This document shows, in pieces, positions 1-4,567 of a stretch of 5,982 nt of DNA (position 1 is its first letter; every line of letters begins with the position of its first letter). The DNA is from an uncultured Lachnospiraceae bacterium (GTDB taxonomy: Bacteria > Bacillota > Clostridia > Lachnospirales > Lachnospiraceae), in NCBI GenBank assembly GCA_946627575.1, contig CAMOVS010000092.1, positions 1-5,982 of the forward strand, written 5' to 3'. The notes beneath the pieces were generated by a model. It ran no database searches, was not told the origin of the DNA, and saw only the letters and a program-made list of their open reading frames with translations. The position numbers and the translations under genes are program-made.

Positions 1-359
1 AGATAGATGGCCAGTTTATTTCCATTGTCTTCGATATGATCGATGGTTCCGCTTAAGGGAGTGATGTCTTCATGATGGCGGTTGGGCACACCCAGGTCGA
101 TCCATTCCAGCTTGCCGATGGAATCGTCCAGCACCTTCCAGGTTATATGATAGGTCATTTTCAAGGAGGCATCCTCCTGGACATCCACGGTGATGGCGAA
201 GTCCTCCAGCACATCGGTAGCCTGGGCGCTGACAGGAACAGAGGATGCCATCATGAAAAGCAAAGCGGCAGCGGCCAACATCAGATATCGGATACTTCTT
301 ATAAAGTTCCTGCAATTTCCCCACTGAAACATGTCATATTTCTTCTTTATTCCACTCAT
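1..359 (-). CDS. Exported protein of unknown function, N-terminal part (cut by window edge)
   Basis: The function is not recognised. The first 119 codons are visible and the rest lies beyond position 1. Residues 1-25 are polar and basic (MSGIKKKYDM, later RNFIRSIRY). A hydrophobic Ala/Leu/Met stretch follows at about 26-40, then a VSAQA site, so signal-peptidase cleavage is likely near residue 45-47. The mature part begins as a beta-rich extracellular domain with ITVDVQEDASLKMTYHITW, then a WIDLGVPN motif and LSGTIDHIEDNG. The 'V-EDGS-(3-5)-YHITW' style loosely resembles DUF2207-type N-terminal domains, but I cannot confirm that. The start is chosen because its ATG overlaps the radical SAM stop (ATGA), and a GAGGAGG ribosome site lies 8 bases upstream inside that gene; the next ATG (codon 10) has no such site. 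The coupling implies co-expression with, and possibly modification by, the radical SAM enzyme. A shorter out-of-frame reading at 70-324 is not the gene. Confidence 0.82.
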   Translation of the reverse strand, partial: MSGIKKKYDMFQWGNCRNFIRSIRYLMLAAAALLFMMASSVPVSAQATDVLEDFAITVDVQEDASLKMTYHITWKVLDDSIGKLEWIDLGVPNRHHEDITPLSGTIDHIEDNGNKLAIY

Positions 360-1756
360 CCGCAATACCTCCTCAAGGGACACCGGCCCGTCATCCGGGC
401 AGAATAATCCCTATGCTCTATACATATCGGACTATCCCATATGGATGCCCAGTCATCGCTAAGCATGTTACCTAAAGGCTTGTCGGACAGCCAGCTCTGG
501 CAGGGTACGACATTGCCTCCCGGCGTGATGGCCATGTTGGAGAGACAGGCCCCGCAGGATGGAGAAGAGATGTTCAGTTCTTCAAAGACCTTCTGGTCGA
601 TCCAGCCCGGGGATGTAAAAGCAATCTCCATACCATGCTCATTACAGTAGGCGACGGCATCCCGGAGAATCTCCTCCAGCTCCCTGCTGTTAAGCTGCAG
701 CCTCTCAGATTCTTCCTGAGCTGCATGGCCGGTGGTGATCAGGCCGGAGCAGGTCACATAGATCACTCCCTTTTCGTGAAGGAATTCCAGAGTTTTGACA
801 TAATCACGGTTCAGAGTGCATAAAGGAGTGTTGATGCTTACTGAGAGGCCTTCGGCAAGGGCATGATCGATGCCCTTTACCGTATCCTCATAGCGGTCAG
901 CCCCCACCAGTCGGTTATGCACCTGAGAATCAACGGAATAAAAGGTAATCTGGATACTGTCAAGCTCAGCCTGGTGAAGGGACCGGCAGTAATCCTCCGT
1001 CAGGCGAATACCGTTGGTATTGAGCCGGGATATAAACCAGCGGGCATGCCGGATCAGTTCAACGAGGTCATCTCTCATGGTAGGCTCCCCTCCGGTAAAG
1101 GTGACCTGGGGGATCCCCGCAGCCCGGCACTTGTCCAGGATTTGTTTCCACTCTTTCGTAGAAAGCTCCTCCTCCTCGGCCAGAACCTGGTCCGCCGCAT
1201 AGCAGTGGATACATTTCTGATTGCAGTGCCATTGTCCTTTCCGGGTCATGGCGCTTACCATAAGGTCCATCCGGTGGGGAGCTTCCATATATTCCGCATA
1301 TTCTCCTATGCTCATATGACGGATATCCGTGGTGACCTCTTCCCGGTAAGCGATCTGTTTCAAAGTCCGGTAGATGGTCCGGATATCTGTCTCAATCCTC
1401 TTGCGGGATAGAATCGGCATGATTTTCTTGACGTTTTCCGCCGTCCGGTTAAGGATGTTTTGAACATCCTCCTCCCCAATCTCTTTTCCGTCATAATGGT
1501 TGGTCTCCCGGATCAGCTCCGCCAGCATGACTGCCCAGGCAAAATTCACCGGCACAATATCCGCCCCGTTTATGATGGCGATGCTGGGATTCAGGGCGTT
1601 CTCCTCCTTCTTAGGAGGAATCAGATGGATACGGATGGCCCCTGGGCCGTCAGGATTCAAAGTGGTATGAAGGACTTCATCAAAGACCTCATCCATGTAG
1701 GCCTGAATTCTCCTCACCGTTTTCGTTTTTCTAAATAGTTTTGGTATGGGAATCAT
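356..1756 (-). CDS. Radical SAM enzyme with SPASM-like Cys-rich C-terminus
   Basis: This 466-residue cytosolic enzyme should reductively cleave S-adenosylmethionine using a [4Fe-4S] cluster. The canonical cluster motif CNQKCIHCYA (CxxxCxxC) has its cysteines at 178, 182 and 185. The SAM-contacting TGGEP motif is at 221-225, and LNTNGIRL sits further along the barrel (about 245-252). The C-terminus carries C401, C404, C419 (in GGNVVPC), C445, C459 and C465, with PLGN between them. This is the layout of a SPASM or reduced SPASM domain that binds auxiliary Fe-S clusters, as in peptide and protein maturases. About 165 residues precede the core; they include AIINGADIVPVNFAWAVMLA (59-78) and could be a substrate-recognition domain, which I cannot name. 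The ATG at 1756 has a GGAGG site 5 bases upstream. The gene ends in an ATGA overlap with the exported-protein gene. The substrate is unknown: RiPP, protein or small-molecule modification are all possible. Confidence 0.9.
   Translation of the reverse strand: MIPIPKLFRKTKTVRRIQAYMDEVFDEVLHTTLNPDGPGAIRIHLIPPKKEENALNPSIAIINGADIVPVNFAWAVMLAELIRETNHYDGKEIGEEDVQNILNRTAENVKKIMPILSRKRIETDIRTIYRTLKQIAYREEVTTDIRHMSIGEYAEYMEAPHRMDLMVSAMTRKGQWHCNQKCIHCYAADQVLAEEEELSTKEWKQILDKCRAAGIPQVTFTGGEPTMRDDLVELIRHARWFISRLNTNGIRLTEDYCRSLHQAELDSIQITFYSVDSQVHNRLVGADRYEDTVKGIDHALAEGLSVSINTPLCTLNRDYVKTLEFLHEKGVIYVTCSGLITTGHAAQEESERLQLNSRELEEILRDAVAYCNEHGMEIAFTSPGWIDQKVFEELNISSPSCGACLSNMAITPGGNVVPCQSWLSDKPLGNMLSDDWASIWDSPICIEHRDYSARMTGRCPLRRYCG
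363..377 (-). promoter_or_regulatory. Ribosome site for the exported-protein gene, inside the radical SAM gene
   Basis: On the minus strand the last codons of the radical SAM gene read TTG AGG AGG TAT TGC GGA TGA. The two consecutive AGG arginine codons (R462-R463), with the preceding G, form a GAGGAGG ribosome site 8 bases before the overlapping ATG. The downstream start therefore depends on a site embedded between the last two cysteines of the enzyme, which is typical of translational coupling. Confidence 0.75.
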
Positions 1757-1761
1757 CGTTT

Positions 1762-1766
1762 CCTCC
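1762..1766 (-). promoter_or_regulatory. Ribosome site of the radical SAM gene
   Basis: Read on the minus strand, a GGGGGGAGG run ends 5 bases before the ATG at 1756. It supports that start over any internal one. Confidence 0.7.
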
Positions 1767-1845
1767 CCCCTGGTCAGCTGCTAAGTCATTACGAAAAAAC
1801 AATTCAATCTTTTGTCTATATGATGTTGGGATCAAAAGATATCAC

Positions 1846-1879
1846 GGATCGCTCCGCTGTAAGACAGCTCCCGCGATCC
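1846..1879 (-). promoter_or_regulatory. Two-tier stem-loop in the radical SAM leader
   Basis: On the minus strand there is an outer 7-bp stem GGATCGC/GCGATCC, then an internal loop (GGGA on one side, GGA on the other), an inner 5-bp stem GCTGT/ACAGC and a 3-base loop CTT. It lies about 90 bases before the ATG of the radical SAM gene and is not followed by a T-run, so it is not an ordinary terminator on either strand. It could be an mRNA-stabilising 5' hairpin, a protein-binding leader element or part of an attenuator. A GATCCC at 1828-1833 (minus strand) could compete for pairing with the 5' arm. No known riboswitch class was recognised. Confidence 0.45.
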
Positions 1880-1882
1880 TGC

Positions 1883-1908
1883 ATATTATCTATATTCTAT
1901 CATATAAG
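1883..1908 (-). promoter_or_regulatory. AT-rich candidate promoter for the radical SAM operon
   Basis: Minus-strand AT-rich sequence between the upstream terminator and the leader hairpin contains -10-like hexamers (TATGAT, TAGAAT, GATAAT). None has a convincing -35 box at 16-18 bases. The location is right: downstream of a terminator and upstream of the operon. The exact promoter cannot be assigned. Confidence 0.3.
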
Positions 1909-1922
1909 TGCCCGGCAGGGCA
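1909..1922. repeat. Short inverted repeat next to the candidate radical SAM promoter
   Basis: TGCCC-GGCA-GGGCA, with 5-bp arms and a 4-base spacer, lies immediately upstream of the AT-rich candidate promoter. It could be a small operator. It is short enough to be chance, and it directly abuts the tail of the upstream terminator. Confidence 0.25.
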
Positions 1923-1965
1923 TAAAATAATCTCCCCGGACAAACAATTAATCTGTCCGGAGAGA
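1923..1965 (-). terminator. Intrinsic terminator of the 3D-domain gene
   Basis: On the minus strand a 12-base arm TCTCTCCGGACA pairs with TGTCCGGGGAGA across an 11-base loop. The one imperfect position becomes a U-G wobble only on this strand. TTATTTTA follows. It begins 18 bases after the stop of the 3D-domain gene, so it separates that gene from the radical SAM operon. Confidence 0.85.
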
Positions 1966-1982
1966 CCTGCTTTTCTTCTTAT

Positions 1983-2747
1983 CTATTTTTTATAATATAC
2001 TTTGATTTTAACCCTCTTTACCCCATAGCTCTGGGCTCTTCTATGAGAGTGGAAATAAACATCGATCCGGTTGCCCTTGATAGCCCCGCCCACGTCTTCC
2101 GCAAAGTAAGTCTTGCCTTTCATAACAATTTTAGATCCCAGGGGGATCTTTCTCCTGTCTACAGCCAGGGTTCTTCCCTGCTTAGGATACCTGCCCGAGG
2201 CCGTCCTGGGATGGCCCGGTCCGCTGCAGGAGGCGCAGTTGCAATATCCTGTCGCTCTCACATGGAAGGTCTTTGTATGGACAACGTCCACCGTACAGGT
2301 TTTCTTCAAGCCGGTGCCTGCCAGGGATGCCGTGATTTTGACGGTCCCCACCTTCTTACCGGTAACCTGCCCTTTGTTATTGACGGAAGCCACCTTTTTG
2401 TTGGAGCTGGTCCAGTTGATCCGGTAACCATCCGGCATGTACTTTTTGGTCAGAGGCAGCGTAAACTTCTTTTTTACATTGACCTCATATTTTGCCTTTG
2501 AAAATGACATCGTAGGATCATGCAGTTCCAGATAGCTGTCTTCGATGTTTGAATTATCGATGATTTCCACAGGGTCATCCTGTTCAGGGGCTTGTAAAAC
2601 GACCGCTTTCTCTGTCGGCTCCACAGTATCTGCCGCTTCCGCATGCAGAGACAGGGGAAGAAGCATGGAAAAGGCCAGTACCAGGCAGACTATAATGCCG
2701 GCAGGCTTTCCTACTTTCTTCTGCAGTTTTTGTATTCGATTTGACAT
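1983..2747 (-). CDS. Secreted protein with bacterial Ig-like domain and C-terminal 3D domain
   Basis: This 254-residue protein is probably wall-active. Residues 1-38 form a signal peptide: a basic start (MSNRIQKLQKK), a hydrophobic core at 18-33 and a cleavage site near HAEA-AD. An acidic linker (about 40-72) leads to a BIG_2-like Ig fold at about 82-157, with INWTSSNKKVASVNNKGQVT then GTVKITA. Residues 160-254 are a 3D domain, named for three conserved aspartates, here D197 (LAVD), D218 (FAEDVGG) and D229 (NRIDVYF), with GGAIKGNRIDV intact. The domain opens with YCNCASCSG (C169, C171, C174), a cysteine-bearing form seen in clostridial members. Related 3D domains occur in MltA-type lytic transglycosylases and YocH/YabE-like wall enzymes, so peptidoglycan cleavage is likely but not shown. 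The ATG at 2747 has GGAGG 9 bases upstream. The gene is monocistronic. Confidence 0.9.
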   Translation of the reverse strand: MSNRIQKLQKKVGKPAGIIVCLVLAFSMLLPLSLHAEAADTVEPTEKAVVLQAPEQDDPVEIIDNSNIEDSYLELHDPTMSFSKAKYEVNVKKKFTLPLTKKYMPDGYRINWTSSNKKVASVNNKGQVTGKKVGTVKITASLAGTGLKKTCTVDVVHTKTFHVRATGYCNCASCSGPGHPRTASGRYPKQGRTLAVDRRKIPLGSKIVMKGKTYFAEDVGGAIKGNRIDVYFHSHRRAQSYGVKRVKIKVYYKK

Positions 2748-2825
2748 AAGTCCTTTCCTCCATGAGAGTCATGTTTCACTGACAAAGGCCAGCAAAATCA
2801 GGATCAGTTTCAGGTTGTTAAAAAA
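2748..2825 (-). other. Short leader of the 3D-domain gene
   Basis: About 70 transcribed bases between the promoter and the ATG at 2747 hold a GGAGG ribosome site (2757-2761) 9 bases before the start. I see no riboswitch or strong hairpin. An open stretch of hydrophobic codons exists in one frame but has no proper start codon. Confidence 0.5.
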
Positions 2826-2854
2826 ATTATAGCACATTTATATCATTATGTTAA
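2826..2854 (-). promoter_or_regulatory. Sigma-A-type promoter of the 3D-domain gene
   Basis: On the minus strand, -35 TTAACA (2849-2854) and a perfect -10 TATAAT (2826-2831) are separated by exactly 17 bases. A TGC precedes the -10, making it an extended -10. Transcription should start near 2819, giving a leader of about 70 bases that is too short for a full c-di-AMP (ydaO) riboswitch. Confidence 0.85.
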
Positions 2855-2895
2855 TAGAATTTAACGATTTTGTAATAATTAAAGAGAAACAGGGC

Positions 2896-2935
2896 AAAAA
2901 AAACCGCCTGCCCTCTTTCACAAAGGCAAGCGGTT
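2896..2935 (-). terminator. Intrinsic terminator of the small-protein gene
   Basis: On the minus strand an 11-bp stem (AACCGCTTGCC with GGCAGGCGGTT, one position a U-G wobble) encloses a 12-base loop and runs into a stretch of eight T. It lies about 25 bases beyond the stop of the 63-residue gene. On the plus strand the same hairpin has a C-A mismatch and no T-run, so it acts on minus-strand transcripts only. Confidence 0.9.
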
Positions 2936-2959
2936 AATAGAAAGTATGATAAAACATGA

Positions 2960-3151
2960 TCATCCCACCAAACCACAGATATGTGCGATTGCCTTAAAAA
3001 GGCCCTTTAAACCACGTGTTTTCCGGCTGGAAGAATCATAGCTGACTGCATCCCGATCTGCCGGCTCACAGTAATCGTAACGTTCGGATTTCATCCATGA
3101 CGGCTCCTGATCAAACATATAAAAACTGTTAACTGCGTTATGAATTGACAT
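2960..3151 (-). CDS. Small 63-residue protein, function unknown
   Basis: The family is not recognised. The ATG at 3151 is chosen because a full-strength AGGAGGTGA ribosome site ends just upstream, with 8 bases between AGGAGG and ATG. The in-frame GTG at 3160 overlaps that site and cannot be the start. The front half is acidic and aromatic (SFYMFDQEPSWMKSERYDY, then EPADRDAVSYDSSS). The tail from residue 43 is basic and looks like an amphipathic helix with Gly spacing (RKTRGLKGLFKAIAHICGLV). Cysteines are at 28 and 58. There is no signal peptide. The gene has its own extended -10 promoter and a strong terminator, so it is a stand-alone unit, which argues for a real, well-expressed product. Options include a small membrane-associated or regulatory protein, a peptide precursor or an antimicrobial-like peptide; none is demonstrated. 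Confidence 0.75.
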   Translation of the reverse strand: MSIHNAVNSFYMFDQEPSWMKSERYDYCEPADRDAVSYDSSSRKTRGLKGLFKAIAHICGLVG

Positions 3152-3159
3152 AATCGTCA

Positions 3160-3166
3160 CCTCCTG
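3160..3166 (-). promoter_or_regulatory. Strong ribosome site that decides the start of the small gene
   Basis: On the minus strand AGGAGGTGA matches the 16S anti-Shine-Dalgarno region over its full length. It sits 8 bases before ATG 3151 and overlaps the upstream GTG at 3160, ruling that codon out as the start. Confidence 0.8.
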
Positions 3167-3209
3167 TTATCTTGATGGTATCACTGCTCTGTTTTTGTTT
3201 CCTATGAAC

Positions 3210-3237
3210 ATAATAGCATAAATATAATCTGTATCAA
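3210..3237 (-). promoter_or_regulatory. Extended -10 promoter of the small-protein gene
   Basis: On the minus strand, -35 TTGATA (3232-3237), a 16-base spacer and -10 TATTAT (3210-3215) preceded by TGC. The predicted start is near 3203, giving a leader of about 50 bases. It has the same extended -10 style as the promoter of the 3D-domain gene. Confidence 0.75.
3223..3228 (+). promoter_or_regulatory. Possible -10 box of the PucR-type gene (upstream candidate)
   Basis: TATAAT on the plus strand lies inside the divergent promoter of the small gene, but no good -35 is present at 16-18 bases. If used, it gives a leader of about 70 bases containing the inverted repeat at 3240-3262, and the two divergent promoters would compete. 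Confidence 0.3.
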
Positions 3238-3239
3238 TA

Positions 3240-3262
3240 GGCTGAAAGCTAGAAGATCAGCC
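3240..3262. promoter_or_regulatory. Candidate operator: GGCTGA-N11-TCAGCC
   Basis: A perfect 6-bp inverted repeat with an 11-base spacer lies between the divergent small gene and the PucR-type regulator. Half-sites are about 17 bases apart centre to centre. If the TATAAT at 3284 is the -10, the repeat is centred near -45, where an activator would act. Autoregulation by the adjacent regulator is an inference. Confidence 0.4.
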
Positions 3263-3276
3263 CAATATTTGTGCTG

Positions 3277-3289
3277 AGTGCACTATAAT
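3277..3289 (+). promoter_or_regulatory. Palindrome AGTGCACT overlapping a second candidate -10
   Basis: The 8-base palindrome AGTGCACT (3277-3284) shares its last base with TATAAT (3284-3289). GTGC at 3271-3274 adds a further inverted half. There is no recognisable -35. A start near 3296 would fall in the ribosome site, giving an almost leaderless transcript, so this box may be unused or activator-dependent. Confidence 0.3.
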
Positions 3290-3292
3290 ATC

Positions 3293-3300
3293 AAGGAGGT
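3293..3300 (+). promoter_or_regulatory. Ribosome site of the PucR-type gene
   Basis: AAGGAGGT precedes ATG 3306 with 6 bases between AGGAGG and the ATG. This fixes the start and rejects the overlapping frame that opens at 3278. Confidence 0.85.
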
Positions 3301-3305
3301 CAAAT

Positions 3306-4487
3306 ATGGGTTTTACGATAGAGGATATGCTGACCCTTACCGGGGACCGCTACCAGATGTCTCTGATTGGCGGAAACAACGGATGGGCCAATTCCATCAG
3401 CTGGGTTCTCATGCTGGAGGACTTTACCATCCTCCGCAACTTCATGGGCAAGGAGCTGGCCGTTACCACCGGCATAGGCTTTGACAACGAAGACAAGCTC
3501 CTGGCCCTGGTCCGGGACCTGAACCGGCACCATGCGGCCGGGCTGATTGTGAATACCGGTTTCTATATCCACGAGATCCCCGGGTCCGTCATCAGCCTCT
3601 GCGACGAGCTGGACCTGCCCCTGCTTACCGTCCCCTGGGAGATTCTCATATCGGAGATGATCAAGGATCTTAGTGTCCGCATCTTTCTCCAGGGCATGAC
3701 AGATGAGCAGATCATCGGAGCCTTTATCAAAGCCATAGGATCGCCGGATATGGCCACCGCTGCCAGGCAGGATCTGCTTCAGTACTTCGACGTGGACGGG
3801 GACTTTCAGATTATCCTGATGCACATGCCGGGTCTTGATACCATGGATACCGTGGAGCGTAAGCGGATCGGCTATCGTATGGAGCTTTATCTGGAGAATG
3901 TCACCCATAACTGCAGCTTCTTCTATTACGATGCCTGTTTCGTTCTTATATGCAACAATCTCCCGCCGGATATAACAGGTCAGGTTATCCGGGATTTCGA
4001 AAAAAGGATGTCTCTAAGAATGCCTGAAGGGAGGATCTCCATCGGAGTCAGCAGCCGGATGAAGGATCTTGATCAGCTCCATGTCGCCTACCGAAGGGCC
4101 AAAGCTGCCCTGCAGATGGCAATTACAACCGGATCAAAGCGGGTACAATTTGAAGACATGGGCATCTACCGCCTGCTCTATCTGGTTCCGGATAAAGCCC
4201 TGCTTCGGGAAATGAGCCGAGACCTGCTTAAGCCCCTCCTGGATTATGATGCAAAGCACCAGAGTCAGCTGCTTGAAACATTGGAGAATTATATAAGACT
4301 GGACGGCAGCTTCCAGGCCATGTCCGAGCTTATGTTCGTCCACCGCAACACCCTTATGTACCGGGTCAATAAGATCAAGAAGCTCCTGGGCATGGATCTG
4401 ACCTCATCAGAGGATAAGCTTTCCTGCCGGATGGCCTGTCTGATCCTGCATATGAATCTAAAGCCGGGACTCCCGGGCCAGTCTTAA
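3306..4487 (+). CDS. PucR/CdaR-family transcriptional regulator
   Basis: This 393-residue cytosolic DNA-binding regulator has the full family layout. The N-terminal PucR domain (about 4-128) shows FTIEDMLTL, VLMLEDF, a 'GKELAVTTG' core at 48-56, HHAAGLIVNTG at 75-85 and DLPLLTVPWE at 103-112. A middle GGDEF-like ligand domain (about 165-275) ends with GRISIGVSS and AYRRAKAALQ. The C-terminal PucR helix-turn-helix (about 322-362) shows TLENYIRLDGS, then FVHRNTLMYRVNKIKKLLG. Family members are usually activators that sense metabolites: PucR for purine catabolism, CdaR for sugar diacids. The gene converges on uxaC, so a hexuronate or sugar-acid signal is plausible, but no effector can be read from the sequence. 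It is divergent from the small-protein gene, with shared intergenic repeats that may serve autoregulation. Length is normal for the family. Confidence 0.92.
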   Translation: MGFTIEDMLTLTGDRYQMSLIGGNNGWANSISWVLMLEDFTILRNFMGKELAVTTGIGFDNEDKLLALVRDLNRHHAAGLIVNTGFYIHEIPGSVISLCDELDLPLLTVPWEILISEMIKDLSVRIFLQGMTDEQIIGAFIKAIGSPDMATAARQDLLQYFDVDGDFQIILMHMPGLDTMDTVERKRIGYRMELYLENVTHNCSFFYYDACFVLICNNLPPDITGQVIRDFEKRMSLRMPEGRISIGVSSRMKDLDQLHVAYRRAKAALQMAITTGSKRVQFEDMGIYRLLYLVPDKALLREMSRDLLKPLLDYDAKHQSQLLETLENYIRLDGSFQAMSELMFVHRNTLMYRVNKIKKLLGMDLTSSEDKLSCRMACLILHMNLKPGLPGQS

Positions 4488-4503
4488 AAACAGAACAAAG
4501 ACA

Positions 4504-4545
4504 ACAGCAGCCGGCCGGGTTTTACCCGGCCGGCTGCTGTCCTTT
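4504..4545. terminator. Strong convergent terminator hairpin between the PucR-type gene and uxaC
   Basis: A perfect 16-bp GC-rich stem (4504-4519 with 4525-4540) encloses a TTTTA loop, of which T and A can pair to leave three bases. It sits 16 bases after the regulator stop and 27 bases after the uxaC stop on the other strand. The plus-strand tail is CCTTTC; the minus-strand tail is TGTCTTTGTTCTGTTTTT. Neither is a clean T-run, but position and stem strength point to bidirectional termination. Confidence 0.8.
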
Positions 4546-4567
4546 CAAAAGGAGGGACATTTTCATC

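Noticed and set aside
70..324. 84-codon minus-strand frame at the left edge
   Set aside because: It is out of frame with the exported-protein reading, which has a coupled start, a ribosome site, a signal peptide and an open frame to the edge. This frame looks low-complexity and random.
863..1411. 182-codon plus-strand frame opposite the radical SAM gene
   Set aside because: Antisense shadow over the conserved CxxxCxxC and GGEP motifs of the real gene.
2584..2772. 62-codon minus-strand frame overlapping the start of the 3D gene
   Set aside because: Out of frame with the signal peptide and Ig-like domain; its start lies upstream of the real ribosome site and it has no recognisable features.
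2763..2815. Hydrophobic leader peptide in the 3D-gene leader
   Set aside because: An open run of Leu/Ile codons ends at a TGA but has no ATG/GTG start and no ribosome site.
2748..2819. c-di-AMP (ydaO) riboswitch upstream of the wall-active 3D gene
   Set aside because: Such genes are sometimes riboswitch-controlled, but this leader is only about 70 bases and lacks the expected stems.
3158..3160. GTG as the start of the small gene
   Set aside because: It overlaps the AGGAGGTGA ribosome site; the ATG at 3151 is correctly spaced.
3300..3908. 202-codon minus-strand frame opposite the PucR-type gene
   Set aside because: Antisense to a gene with complete family domains; no family features of its own.
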